Below are positions 22,726-33,729 of a stretch of DNA of 64,000 bases, piece after piece. The stretch is from the NCBI GenBank assembly GCA_958295605.1, contig OY282500.1, positions 5,278,608 through 5,342,607 on the forward strand. The letters are read 5' to 3'. Each line of letters begins with the position of its first letter. Position 1 is the first letter of the stretch. The DNA comes from Ajuga chamaepitys. Taxonomy: Eukaryota > Streptophyta > Magnoliopsida > Lamiales > Lamiaceae. The position numbers and the translations under genes are program-made. Below the pieces are notes generated by a model. That model saw only the letters and a program-made list of their open reading frames with translations. It had not been told where the DNA came from and did no database searches.

Positions 22726-25628
22726 ATTAGATCTTCCTTCGGAATATAAATTAGATTTATATAATTGATATTTTGTTCTTTAGATTTCAAAGAATAATAT
22801 TTCCATTCGAATATTAGACATTTATGACTTTTTCTTTCTATTTTGCAAACAGTAGATGCTTGTTTCGCTTAATGGATTGTTTTAAGGAAGTGTCTTTCTT
22901 TTGAATGGAATATATATACTTGAATGTGAACAAAATATTCTCAATATACAAGAACAAACAGCCTGAGTAATACGAATAATAAAACCTACCTGTGGCACTG
23001 TAGATTTGGTTATATCAATGAGAAAAGAATAGCAAGATTGAGAAAGTTAGACTATCTCACATCATTTGATTTCGAATCATATGGTGCTTGCGAATCTTGT
23101 CTCAAAGGAAATATGACAAGTTAACCACTTTCTGGGAAAAGGGTTACGTGCCAAGGTTGTGCTCGAGTTGGTCCGCGCAGCAGTGTGCGGACCGTTCCAA
23201 CTTAAGCAAAAGGCAAATATTCGTACTTCATAACTTTCACTGATAATTTTTCAAGGTATGGAGATGTGTATCTCATGAAACACAAATCTGAGCCTTCGAG
23301 AAATTTAAGGAGTTTAAGTTAGAAGTTGAGAAACAACTTGGAAAAGTATTAAGACTCTCCGATCAGATCGAGGAGGGGAATACTTAAGCCGAGATTTTCT
23401 TGATTACTTGAAATCACATGGAATCCGATCAGACTGGACACCTCCGATTACACCACAGATGAATGGAGTACCCGAAAGGAGAAATCGAACTTCATTAGAT
23501 ATGGTTCGATCCATGATGAGTTTCACCAGTCTTTCCTTATTCCTTTGAGGTTATGTCTTACTAACCAATGGTTATATTCCGAATAGAGTTCCTCTTGAAC
23601 CGGTCACGCAAATACCATAAAAGTTATGGTGTGGCAAGAAGTCGAGTGTTAACCATATGCGGACCTGGAGTTGTCCTGCTTTGTTAAGAAGATGATAACT
23701 GATAAATTGGAGACTAAAAGTGAGAAATGCTATTTTGTGGATATCCTCAGGAAACTAAGGATATGAATTCTACTGCCCTGGAGATCACCAGGTGATAGTT
23801 CCAAGAATGTGGCGTTTCTTGAAGATATTTATATCTCCGAGGAACAAGGTCACAACGAGGTATATCTTGAAAAGATTCAAGAACCACAAAAATAACATAG
23901 AGGATGAGGTCTTGTCCAATGGAGTGGACAAGAACTCAGTGGGAGTTTTCGATGATCTATTGGGAGGGGAAATGACTCTTAGAGGGTCACCTCAAGACAA
24001 TGAGATGCATCAAAACAAGATATTGTATCAAACCCGCAAGATAACATAGAGGATGAGGTCTTGTCCAATGGAGTGGACAAGAACTCAGTGGGAGTTTATG
24101 ATGATCTATTGGGAGGGGAAACAACTCTTAGAGGGTCACCTCAAGACAATTAGATGCATCAAAGACAAGATATAGTATCAGTCCCACCTCAAGAGAATCA
24201 TAGTGAAATTCTTGAGAATATCCAAAAAATGTTGAAATCCAACTCACGATCAGAATAAACCGAATGAACCAACGCAAAACCAACTCAATAGGCCTCAAAG
24301 GAATCTTCGTGCACCTGAAAGACTAAATCTATTGGTTGAGAACCAAAATGATGAAGTTGATTTAGAAGACGACGAATCTAAGACCTTTATCGAAGCGGTG
24401 TCGGGCACCGATTCGAAGATGTGGTTGGCTGCCTTAAGATCTGAAATGGACTCGATGTACCTCAATCTAGTTCGGGAACTAGTTGATTTGCCAGATGGGG
24501 CTCATCCCATAGACTGCAAATGGATATTCAAGAAGAAGAGAGATGCAGTTGGCAAGGTACAAACCTACAAGGTTAGGTTGTTGGCAAAGGGTTATAGTCA
24601 GCGCAAGGGCATTGACTATGATGAAACCTTTTCGCCAGTTGCTAAAATCAAGTCCATTTAGGATATTACTTGCAATAGCTGCATACTATGACTTTGACAT
24701 TTGGCAAATGGATGTAAAACTACGTTTCTCAATGAAAAATCGAAGGCACTGTGTATATGTCACAGCCTGAAGGTTTTGTATCCAAAGGAAAACCGAATGG
24801 AGTATGCAAGTTAAAGAAGTTCATTTGTGGACTCAAGCAAGCATCTAGGAGTTGGAATATTTGTTTTGACAAAGCTATCAAATTTTTTGATTTTGTCAGA
24901 AGCAAATAGGATCTATGCGTTTATAGTAAACGTAAGAATGAAATGTTGTCTTCCTTATCATATATGTCGACGATATACTGATAACGGGGAGCAATCATTC
25001 CATGTTGCAATCCGTGAAAGAGCAGATTTCAGCAAAATCTCGGTAAGGAATACTAGAGAACTATCAAGGCTATTCTTAAGTACCTTAGAAGGACTAAAGA
25101 ATATTTCTTAAAGTCTATGGTGGACAGCTAGAGTCATCAGTTACTGGGTATACTGATGTTGGCTTCCAACGGACCATGATGACTTCAAGTCTTTGTCTGG
25201 ATATGTTTTCGTTCTAAATGGTGGTGCAGTGAATCGGAATAGTTCCAAACAGAGTAGAACTGTCGATTCCAGCACTAAAGCCGAGTATATTGCTGAATCT
25301 AAAGCTGCCAAAAAGGGGTTGTTGCTTTGTTAAAGTTCGTAAAAGAACTAGGCATCGTTCCAAGTGCCAGCAGTGCAATACCATTGTATTGTGACAACGG
25401 TAAGTGCGGTTGCTCTAGCAAAAGGAACCGAGAGCCACGAACAGAAATAAGCATATTCCCTGTAGATATAATCTGATTGGAGAATAATAGATAGGGAGAT
25501 GTGATGTTAGATAGAGTATCCACTGATGATAACTTGGTTAATCCTTCAACCAAACAGTTGTGTATAGCTAGACACAACAAGCACTTTGAGAGCTTGGGTG
25601 TTAGACACATTGGTAGTTGGTCTTGATT
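22726..25628 (+). pseudogene. pol: Copia pol remnant: integrase, RT, RNase H
   Basis: The fragments keep the copia order (integrase before RT). At 22980-23105 there is a GAG_pre-integrase zinc region (H...H, then C-x2-C in ACESCLKG). At 23210-23545 the integrase core is recognisable, with a D...D...E-type layout broken by shifts. At 24330-24660 the RT opening reads CKWIFKKKRDAVGKVQTYK, then GYSQRKGIDYDETFSPVAK, ending in a stop. At 25180-25310 RNase H text includes DSSTKAEYIAESKAAK, and at 25560-25626 the C-terminus has ARHNKHFESLGVRHIG. Stops, frameshifts and a 149-bp tandem duplication (from 23892) rule out function. Confidence 0.85.
23892..24189 (+). repeat. 149-bp tandem duplication within copia pol
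   Basis: Two copies each start ATAACATAGAGGATGAGG (23892 and 24041) and run through GGGAGTTTT/ATGATGATCTATTGG. They differ at a few bases. The period of 149 is not a multiple of three, so it shifts the frame. Confidence 0.9.
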
Positions 25629-26646
25629 CAGTGGGAGTTTATAATTTGTATGTCTTAGAAACTTTTTCGTCTGAGACATTCATTCTTGATCGCATTCTAT
25701 GACATTTTGATTGTCTTTTGAGTTTATGCATTTATTAGAATAATTATTTTGATGGTTTGTTATTATTCTTATAATTGTTCCCTTGAATCATGATTGTTAT
25801 TTACGGCGTGAGACATAAATGATATAGTATGATTCTAAAATTGCCATAACCAATGGTCATCAAGAATGGGATATTGATGACACGCGATAGGTTAGCATGT
25901 GGTCTGCATCACATTCTCAGAGAATGTAGTAGGTCTCACGACTACGAGATATTAGATATCCGTGATGGACACATGGGTACTTTGGAGAGTATTGGTATAC
26001 CCTACTATTAAACCGTTTGTTTTCAGTGTCTACGGTTTATTAGTGTGTGGAGTATGTAATGATCCTTCGACCTGAGGTCAATACTCATTTTGTTTGTTAA
26101 GTGATGAACTTTGACCAAGTACAACGCTTGCCTCCCAAAGGAGGATAAGACACGTCTTGTGTTGGGTTCATCATGAGGCAAATGAAAAGGGTAGTTGAGC
26201 CAAGAATGGGAATCATTCCTCGATTGAAACTCGAGAGAGCACTCATATTTCTCTATATTATTTGACAATAAAGTCATTGGCCAATGCAAAAGATATATTC
26301 AATTAAAGTAATTGAATATGATCGAATGTGTCATATAATAAAGATGAGAAAAATGATTGAGCTATTTAGATAGACACATGGCAGATCCTAGGCTCAATCA
26401 GGTGGTTCGTGAATGAAGGTATATTACATAAACTTCATATAAAGGTTTGTTTACTAGATTCACGTAAACGTCCTTCATATATCGAGTTCGCTGCGCAACG
26501 CAATCTAGGAATTTTGTGCAGACTTTAATTAGATTATCGTCGATAATGGGGGCCTGAAGGGTCACACTTTATGTGTATTGTTGTTCCGCTCAAGGGTACA
26601 AGGTTAGTGCTTCGAATTATATTTAAAGCTAGTCCAAGTGGGAGAT
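25629..26646 (+). other. Copia 3' untranslated region to polypurine tract
   Basis: Non-coding sequence between the end of pol and the 3' LTR, ending in the purine-rich GTGGGAGAT just before TGAAAG. Only short chance frames are present. Confidence 0.6.
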
Positions 26647-27096
26647 TGAAAGATATGGACTAGATTAGAATATGTGGGCTTTATTAATTAATAAGTCAGA
26701 CTAATTAATTAATTAAGTGGACATGGATATTAGGCCCATAAACCTAGGGTTATATGGTACTATATATACATATTCTCTATAGTAGAGAATTAAGGGTTTT
26801 TTTTATCAGATAAAAATATAGAAGCACGTAGAATTCAATAAGTGATTTCCTAGCGATCACTTATCGAATAATTGTACCGAGGATAGTTCCTGCGGGACGA
26901 TATACGCGTGGATACCTGAAGTGGTGAATCAATCGCTCAACAATCGCTCAACTCTGTCTGATCAATTACGCAACAAGTAAGTATTCGATCTTTTGCGTAG
27001 TTATTGCTCAACGTTCAATTCAATTATAGGTCACGATCATAATTCTCGATTTATTATTCCGTTGCGTACATTAGATGTAGTTGAGAATTAGTAACA
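26647..27096 (+). repeat. Copia 3' LTR, 450 bp
   Basis: Full-length LTR beginning TGAAAG and ending AACA, with a TATA-like ACTATATATAC at about 26757-26768. It carries an 11-bp tandem duplication (AATCGCTCAAC twice, near 26928-26950) not present in the 5' LTR. Confidence 0.88.
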
Positions 27097-27314
27097 ATAT
27101 ATCCCCACTTCTTATGCTTAACAAAAACTGAAATTTCAAGCTTAATTTTCTCTCTATATTTTTCTGCACTTCGCAGGACAATATTAGGAATTCCATCTGA
27201 AACTTGGATCTTCACAAAAAATTAGACGACTTACGAAACCCAAACTTTAATTTTGTAGAACAAGAATTAAATACCCCATAAAAGTAAAGTTATTATAGCA
27301 CTTGAGGTTAAATG

Positions 27315-27568
27315 ATGTTCCCTTCGTTTCAAATAAAATGTCATTTAAGAGAAGATAAAAAAAAATTCAAAATAAATGTCATTCTAACAAAGAAAACCAT
27401 AATTCTTTTAGTCTTATCCTAAACAACCTACTTAATTTAGTTGATTATTTTCTTATTTCACAAAATATTTCAAATTAAATGAATTTCGTATGAATATATT
27501 TACTATATTCATTAATCCTTAATTTTTTTTTAAAATTAAAACGATGCTTATTTCGAAATGGGGAGTAG
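27315..27568. mobile_element. Stowaway-like MITE, diverged
   Basis: The left end reads CCCTTCGTTTCAAATAAAAT and the inverse of the right end reads CTACTCCCCATTTCGAAATA, the TACTCCCTCCGTTTC-type ends of Stowaway elements. Ends are approximate. Confidence 0.5.
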
Positions 27569-27589
27569 TAAATGAGATTGTATCATGTT

Positions 27590-28052
27590 CATGGGCGGAG
27601 CCATGTAGGGGCCAAAGGGGTCCTTGGACAGTTGGACCCCCCTCAAATTTTAATAATTTTGTGTAGGGCATGTATTTTCGTAATTGAAAAATATTTACTT
27701 TAATTAGATAAAAATTAAAAATATTCACCAAAACAAATAACTATGTTTTTTATTGATAATTTCCAACTATATGTATCGTTTTAAGTTAGTGTATTTTGTT
27801 TGAGTATAGCGACTTTAGTATTTATATACAACTTACGCAACTATCAAATACCCACACATATAGTTATACAAACTAGATTTAACTATTCTTAACTAATTAT
27901 TTAGGAGCGTTTTTATACAACATTATTTTATTTTATCAATATAGTTGGGCTCTCTATCTAAAATTCATGGTATTATATTATTAATTTAAATTTGATATAT
28001 ATATATTAACACTATAATTGGGTCCTGACTAAAAATTTTGGCTTCACCGCTG
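27590..28052. mobile_element. hAT-like non-autonomous element, 463 bp
   Basis: It begins CATGGGCGGAGCCA and ends TTGGCTTCACCGCTG, imperfect inverted ends. A perfect 8-bp duplication ATCATGTT flanks it (27582-27589 and 28053-28060). Interior non-coding. Confidence 0.8.
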
Positions 28053-28060
28053 ATCATGTT

Positions 28061-29786
28061 GCACAGTTAAAATGGGCCGGCTCACTTTTAATATTCAACA
28101 AAAAATTATTAAATATAGAAAGGGAATGCCGTGTAAATTGTTATCGTGTACGTATAAATACATTGAACGTCTCGCTTTGAGCTTAAAAATAAAAATAAAA
28201 AAAATAATATTTGCAAGTAGGTATATATAACGCACACAATGATGCTATATAAATAAATTGGTTTGACATTTTTGAATTCAAGTAAAAAAGCGGTTACGAT
28301 ATCCGGCCATACTTGTCTTTTTCAAGGTTTGCAACTTGTTCTGTTCTTCACAAAATCTTAACGATCAAAACCGTGATCCGTTGACTTTGACTATCAGTAT
28401 TGTTAAATTCATCCTATTGCCACCATTGAGCATAACTTAATTTCACAATTCAGGGTTAATATGGTATTTTTATGACATTTTCTTTCTGTTATAGGTTTAT
28501 TTTGTATATACTTTAGAAAACTTATTTTAGAAGCCCAACTCGGGAAAACCTTTACTTCATAAGCCCATCACATTACCCAACTCACTGGGCCATATTTAGG
28601 TTCATTATAAGGGCACAGAATTAACACACTGTTGGGCTGTTCTTGGGTTGCAATGATCTCTAAATATGTAGTATTATAAATAAAGAAAAGAAAACAAAGG
28701 GAACGAAAAATGTGAAGACCACATGACGGTCACTCACTAAAATCAAGCGAAAAACCTCAAGCGAAAGGATTCCCAGTTTAGGGAATTCTTTCAAATCACT
28801 AATTCTTCAAACACTATAAGTTTTTACATTGAAAAGCTTCTCACATGGAGTATTATCTAAACATATATTATATCATATCAGTCAGTGCATAAATAGAATC
28901 CAAGTACATTATATTATAATTATTAAAATAGGCCATAAAAATATATAATGGTTAATCAAGATCTTGCTATATTGTATTAGACCGCAAGATAAATCAAATG
29001 ATAATACTTTTCAAGTAAAAAATAACACTTTGAAGGTAAAGAGTTATGCTTTTAAACGTAGAATGAAGGCTTTTAAAGAAAAAACAAATTAAAAAGGAGA
29101 AAGAAAAACAAGTACTTCTAACAGAGGCTATGAGAAAGAACACCAGTTAGAATAAAGGATTGCTCGACACGTGAACAATACGAAGATCACCGGTCAGAGA
29201 AAAATATTGCTCAATACTAGAACAAATACAATGATCCATTCAAGCCTGTTTAATTTCAGAAGTTTTTCTTGACATCAAGTGAAGATCCAACTCTAAGTAT
29301 TATTATCAACCAATAACTAAAAACATGATTTAAAACAGAATAATTTCTATGTGAGAGACCAAGAACACAATAGATGCAGATAGTAAAGAATTCTCTTAGG
29401 TTCTTGACACAAATCTATTTGAAAGAACACAATAGATACAGATAACACTCGGGAAACATACAAAGGCCAACCAATAGTTAGATTAAAAACAAAGAGTTGA
29501 ATTAGCAGATGAATAGAGACATCTCTCTCAGTGTTTGCATGTCGTACCATATACGAAAAACCAAGAAAATATACAGCGTGTTAGGCGGTACTTGCGTACT
29601 ATCTGATTGCTAATTCATATGATTAAGTGGCCTATCAAGTGTATTTAACATGACAAAAACATTGGTCGTGCTCTATTCTAACACTCGACATGTGAACTAA
29701 AACCAGCATTTTTCCAGCAGTATTATAAACAATATCAACAAAGATTTAGGCACAACTCACCCTATTTGCATCTTCGCGCCTTTTTC
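28061..29786. other. Intergenic DNA and probable 3' UTR of the DUF868 gene
   Basis: No coding or RNA gene is recognised. The part nearest 29786 is probably the DUF868 3' UTR (minus strand). A small direct repeat (AAGAACACAATAGAT at about 29358 and 29422) is present. Confidence 0.45.
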
Positions 29787-30716
29787 TCATTCGATTTTCC
29801 ATGCATATAGAAATACACAGGAATCTGATGCCTTCGTATAGCTTGTTGTCGAGTAATACTGGCTTTGCCCACTACAATCACTTTCATTGCCCTGAGATTT
29901 GTCTTCACCATCACTGTCTGCTTCGACTGTACCAGGCTTGAAGATGAACAAGCCAGGATCGGAGCCTGGAGGGCGGAACAACCAAGCGTATACGTCCCAG
30001 AAAACTTGTACCGGCTGCTTGTTCACTAGTACAGTCTGATTGCCCCTGAATTTCCATTGCAAATTCCTAATGTGTATCAATACAATTCCATCTATGCTAA
30101 TCCACATTTCAGGTTCTCGAGGCCCTGAGGTCGAGCTCTCCACAATAATGTCGTGCTCCCGTTTATCATGATCGAAGTTCGCCCTTGTAGCAAAAGATTT
30201 CTTGCAAAAAACGTGCTCTTTCTTGTAGAACATTACTGCATCCACCAATGCAGGCCTTGCTTTTGTTGTCTTGTAAGCTTTCTTCTTCAAATCCCCGAGC
30301 AGTAGCACCACTTCTTCTTCAGAAACTAAGGCAACATAGAAATCTTTAATCGGCTCAGGCCCACATGAAAACTTCGCTGACCTTAAATCCCAATAGGCAT
30401 CCAATGAGTTCCCATCAACCTCAAATGTCTTGTTCCCCTTCTTGGCCCAAAAATGCCAAGGTTTTAGCTCGATTTTGCACGTATAATCTTCATGATCAGG
30501 CTCCGCACTTTCGATAGATATGCTTAAAGAGTAATTCATAACATTCTTCGTCCATAATACAGTCACATTGCGCCAAAAACCAGCAATATGTGTATGATAC
30601 AAGCACGTAACCATACTCTGCTTTGTTTTCGGCGTTGTTGATCCATCTGATTCCTTCTCATCTGCAAGTGGTTGCGTAGATGGGATCGAATAAGACCTGC
30701 GAACACGACGTGCCAT
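29787..30716 (-). CDS. DUF868 family protein
   Basis: This is a single-exon frame of 309 residues. The start chosen is the ATG giving MARRVRRSYS; the frame extends six codons further upstream only from a TTG. It resembles plant DUF868 proteins (PF05910) throughout: a basic serine-rich N-terminus, then SMVTCLYHTHIAGFWRNVTV near 34-53, a WHFWAKKGNKTFEVDG segment, the AKFSCGPEP block, the EVVLLLGDLKKKAY block, a central WISIDGIVLIHIRNLQWKFR stretch, and the C-terminal DVYAWLFRPPGSDPGLFIFK block followed by an acidic serine-rich linker and a hydrophobic FLYAWKIE end. No signal peptide or membrane helix is visible. The molecular function of the family is not established. The gene stands alone between mobile elements, and no disabling change is seen. 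Confidence 0.93.
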   Translation of the reverse strand: MARRVRRSYSIPSTQPLADEKESDGSTTPKTKQSMVTCLYHTHIAGFWRNVTVLWTKNVMNYSLSISIESAEPDHEDYTCKIELKPWHFWAKKGNKTFEVDGNSLDAYWDLRSAKFSCGPEPIKDFYVALVSEEEVVLLLGDLKKKAYKTTKARPALVDAVMFYKKEHVFCKKSFATRANFDHDKREHDIIVESSTSGPREPEMWISIDGIVLIHIRNLQWKFRGNQTVLVNKQPVQVFWDVYAWLFRPPGSDPGLFIFKPGTVEADSDGEDKSQGNESDCSGQSQYYSTTSYTKASDSCVFLYAWKIE

Positions 30717-30819
30717 TCGTGTTTTCGGCCTCAATCAACTAATGCCAATGCAAAGATATAAACTCGATTAGGGAAGGGCGGGAGCTAGATTTTTTTTTTT
30801 TTTTTTTCTGTCAATGAAA

Positions 30820-30881
30820 TTGCATAAGGGGAATTGAGAATAGAGATTTATTGCATAAGGGGAATTGAGAATAGAGATTTA
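30820..30881. repeat. Perfect 31-bp tandem duplication upstream of DUF868
   Basis: TTGCATAAGGGGAATTGAGA... occurs twice with period 31, about 100-165 bp upstream of the DUF868 ATG on its 5' side. A 22-nt poly-T run (poly-A on the coding strand) lies next to it at about 30791-30808. Confidence 0.9.
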
Positions 30882-31956
30882 GGCGTGCGAAGATGCCACC
30901 ACAGAATAGTTTTTTCATTGGAGCATTTCAACAAACATGAAGCAAACATTGTTGCCCCGGGAAAGGAGATCAAATGTGGATTACATAGAGAATATTCATC
31001 TGTTGGAATCCATAGAGTTGATGAATTTGATCATGTTTAAACACGGATATCCAACAGTTTTGATATGAAATTAGGAAATTTGATGGAAATTCCTGCTAGA
31101 AATTTTCAAGGGGTAAACTGGATATGGAGAAATAAGATTTAATCTGTGGAGGAGGAAAATGTTTTGCTGCTGTGGTGTTGGGAAGAGGTGCCCTCAACGG
31201 AAGGACCAAAAATTGGAATAACTTATTTATTTGTTTATTTATTCGTTGTTTATTATTCATATTATTTGCTTAAAAAAATAGGAATGGGTTACTTTAATAT
31301 AACAATTAATAACTATTATACGAAATAAAAACAAATTGTATTTATGCATGAAAAGATAAATTTAATTTCGTTCTAAGCTTACATTTATATTTTTTAATTT
31401 CAAGATTCAAGAATACTTTGTGATTTGCATTATTAAAGATGTAATGCCTTTAAAGGAAAAAAAAAGATAAAAAATATATATATATATATATATAACACGA
31501 TGGAATGTAAAATTCTGTTATCACAGACATAAAATTTATTTATACCCTATTATAAAAGTATGAATGTTTTGTTTCGTTCAATTTATATTACTCCTAATAT
31601 ACTTTTAGTAGTATTATAATTTAAGGGTAATTAAGTAATTTAAAATTTAAAACTATTTATTTATTTGATTATAAATATCTATATCTATCTATCAATATAT
31701 ACATATGTCCATTATTATTAATTAGTACTAAAGTATGGATTGTTGGTCCGATTATTTCGTTTCGTCCTTTCTTGTGATATTTATAATATCCCTGCTAGGT
31801 ATTACATTTATGGATAGTTAAAGTAATTTAAAATAAATTATGTTTCCTCAAGTGAAGACATTTGTGCTTCAGTTTGATAAGGCTCTTGAGGTTGGTCTAC
31901 ATTGGTCTACAAGGGGGTGGCGATCGGCATAGCTTGACCAAAAGGTCGAAATGAGT
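30882..31956. other. AT-rich DNA upstream of DUF868
   Basis: Presumed promoter side of the DUF868 gene, merging into AT-rich intergenic DNA with a (TA)n near 31475-31495. No defined element. Confidence 0.4.
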
Positions 31957-33729
31957 CAAGGCACCGATTGGGTGTCTTCGCTTTGATGTTGATGCGTTAG
32001 TGGATGATGCACGAGGGGTATACGGGGTTGGTTTTATGTTGAGAGATGATGCGGGTCACACTGTGGTGGAAGGTTCTCAGGTAATTAGTAAGCCTATGTC
32101 GGTTGTGATTGCCGAAGTAGAGGTTTTGGTTAGTGGGATAAGGTTCTGTGTTATTGTGGATATGAGAATGTGTTGATCTTTTAAAATTCCTTGCGTGTTC
32201 TACGTGAAGCCACAGGGCAAGTTGATACTTTGGATTATTATGGTGTTTGATGGGTGTCAAACCTCCAAATTAAATAACATACTTTCAAAATAACAAGTAT
32301 AGTGGCAAGTAGGGTCGAATCCATGGGGGACGGGGATTAATTCATTTTGAGTGAAAACAAGAAATAAAAGGGGGTTTTGGAATTGGTTTTATCTAACTAA
32401 TCTAAAATCCTAAAATTAACTAAAACATGCAAATGAAACAATGAAATTGTAAAGACGAAACAAAAACTAGTAACTCTGATCCAAGGGTATTGATATTCAA
32501 TTACATTATTGATCATAGGCTCATAAATATATTTTCTTGCAATTTAAATAGTTTAACCAAAGATTTATTAGGATAGCCATAATAAATCTTGCGTTTTCCT
32601 AAATTAATTGACCAATCCCAGCAACCGGTCAATACTTATCATTAACGAGTTAGGCACGATAGCATTCCATACCCATACCACGTTAATGATAACATTACGA
32701 TTTATGAAAACAGCTAAACCTAATTACTAATAGTCGAGATAGCTACAACTATCAATAATTAACTTGTAGATTCAATTATGTTAAATTAATTATGATAGCA
32801 CGATTAATTCAACCTATTGCTACTAAGGTTCAATCCTTCATGACAATTACGGATCATGAATTCATTAATAGCGGTAAGAAATCGAATAATTAATTAAGTT
32901 ATCAGTTCAATCAAATAAACAATTCCTATATACATAAGCTTGAATCTACAAATATTTGAATTAAACAAGAACGATTAAATCACATAGCCTCACAATAACA
33001 TAATTGAAATAAACCCTTGAACCAGAAAATAACCTTAATTAACGGCGATGGAATCCAAGGTCTTCAATAGAACGTAGAGAACAAAAGAACAAAAGATGAA
33101 AACTAGGAGAAAAAGGAGAAGGTGGCGTGATTTTTTGGTGGAGATGAGAGAAAGAGCGCGTATTGAAATTCTTCTGGATTGGTCTGCGCCTCTCCTCTTT
33201 ATTCACGCTAATTACTTCTTTTCCTACTCCTAATCAAATCTTTGTAATATCCAATCTTATCTCTAAAAAGAAAAATATCTAAATAATATCTAGATAATTA
33301 CATAAAAGAAATAATAAGCCTAATTAAATAAAGCTCTTGATGGACTTCTCCATAAAATTGAAGACTTTAACAAATCCAAGCCCATCTTCTCTCTATCTCG
33401 GCCCGCTTCTTCACTTTTCAACCCAAAACATCAATTTAAGCCAAATTTTGCTCCAAGTCCAATTATTATTCTCCTACATGAAAATATATTTAATTAAGAT
33501 CAATAAAGAATAATAATCAACCAAAAATAAGGGAATATGGATATAAAATATGGAATAATATATGCACATCAGTGTTTTAGTGAATGAAATTCGGGGATTG
33601 TGCCAAGGGGATATTTGGAGCATTTCACATATGAGTCCTCAGTGCAATTCAGTTGCGCATAGATTAGCTCATTTTTCTTTTTCACCAGCCACTCATTTTG
33701 TTTGTATTGGTTTTGATATTACTATTTAG
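31957..33729 (+). pseudogene. RNase H-like (RVT_3 type) fragment split by a solo LTR
   Basis: The left half (31957-32247) reads LRFDVDALVDDARGVYGVGF, then MLRDDAGHTVVEGSQ and KPMSVVIAEVEVLVSGIRFC, the expected order of a plant RVT_3/RNase H domain. The right half (33572-33729) reads VNEIRGLCQGDIWSISHMSP and then NSVAHRLAHFSF, the usual end of the same domain, closing at a TAG. The two halves are interrupted by the 1324-bp insertion at 32248-33571. At least one stop already exists in the left half. The origin is probably a LINE tail or a related domesticated fragment; it is not a working gene. Confidence 0.7.
32248..33571. mobile_element. Solo LTR, 1324 bp
   Basis: The insertion starts TGATGGGTGTCAAACC, ends GCACATCA and is flanked by a perfect 5-bp duplication GTGTT (32243-32247 and 33572-33576). 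No primer-binding site or internal genes are present, so it looks like the product of LTR-LTR recombination. The text CAAGTAGGGTCGAATCCATG near the start recalls a widespread class of plant gypsy LTRs. Confidence 0.75.

Larger units (their letters stand above)
19654..27096 (+). mobile_element. Ty1-copia LTR retrotransposon, decayed, 7.44 kb
   Basis: LTRs begin TGAAAGATATGGACTA and end AACA at 19654-19901 and 26647-27096. A tRNA-iMet-type primer site follows the first LTR and a purine tract (GTGGGAGA) precedes the second. Gag is open, but pol is broken by many stops and shifts. The 5' LTR is 191 bp shorter than its partner because of an internal deletion. Aligned LTR parts differ at about six positions plus one 11-bp duplication, so the element is older than the gypsy element at 50.7 kb. 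A clean 5-bp target duplication is not evident (flanks ATAAA and ATATA). Confidence 0.9.

Noticed and set aside
30717..30734. Upstream start for the DUF868 protein
   Set aside because: The extra six codons begin at TTG. The ATG at 30716 is the first proper start.
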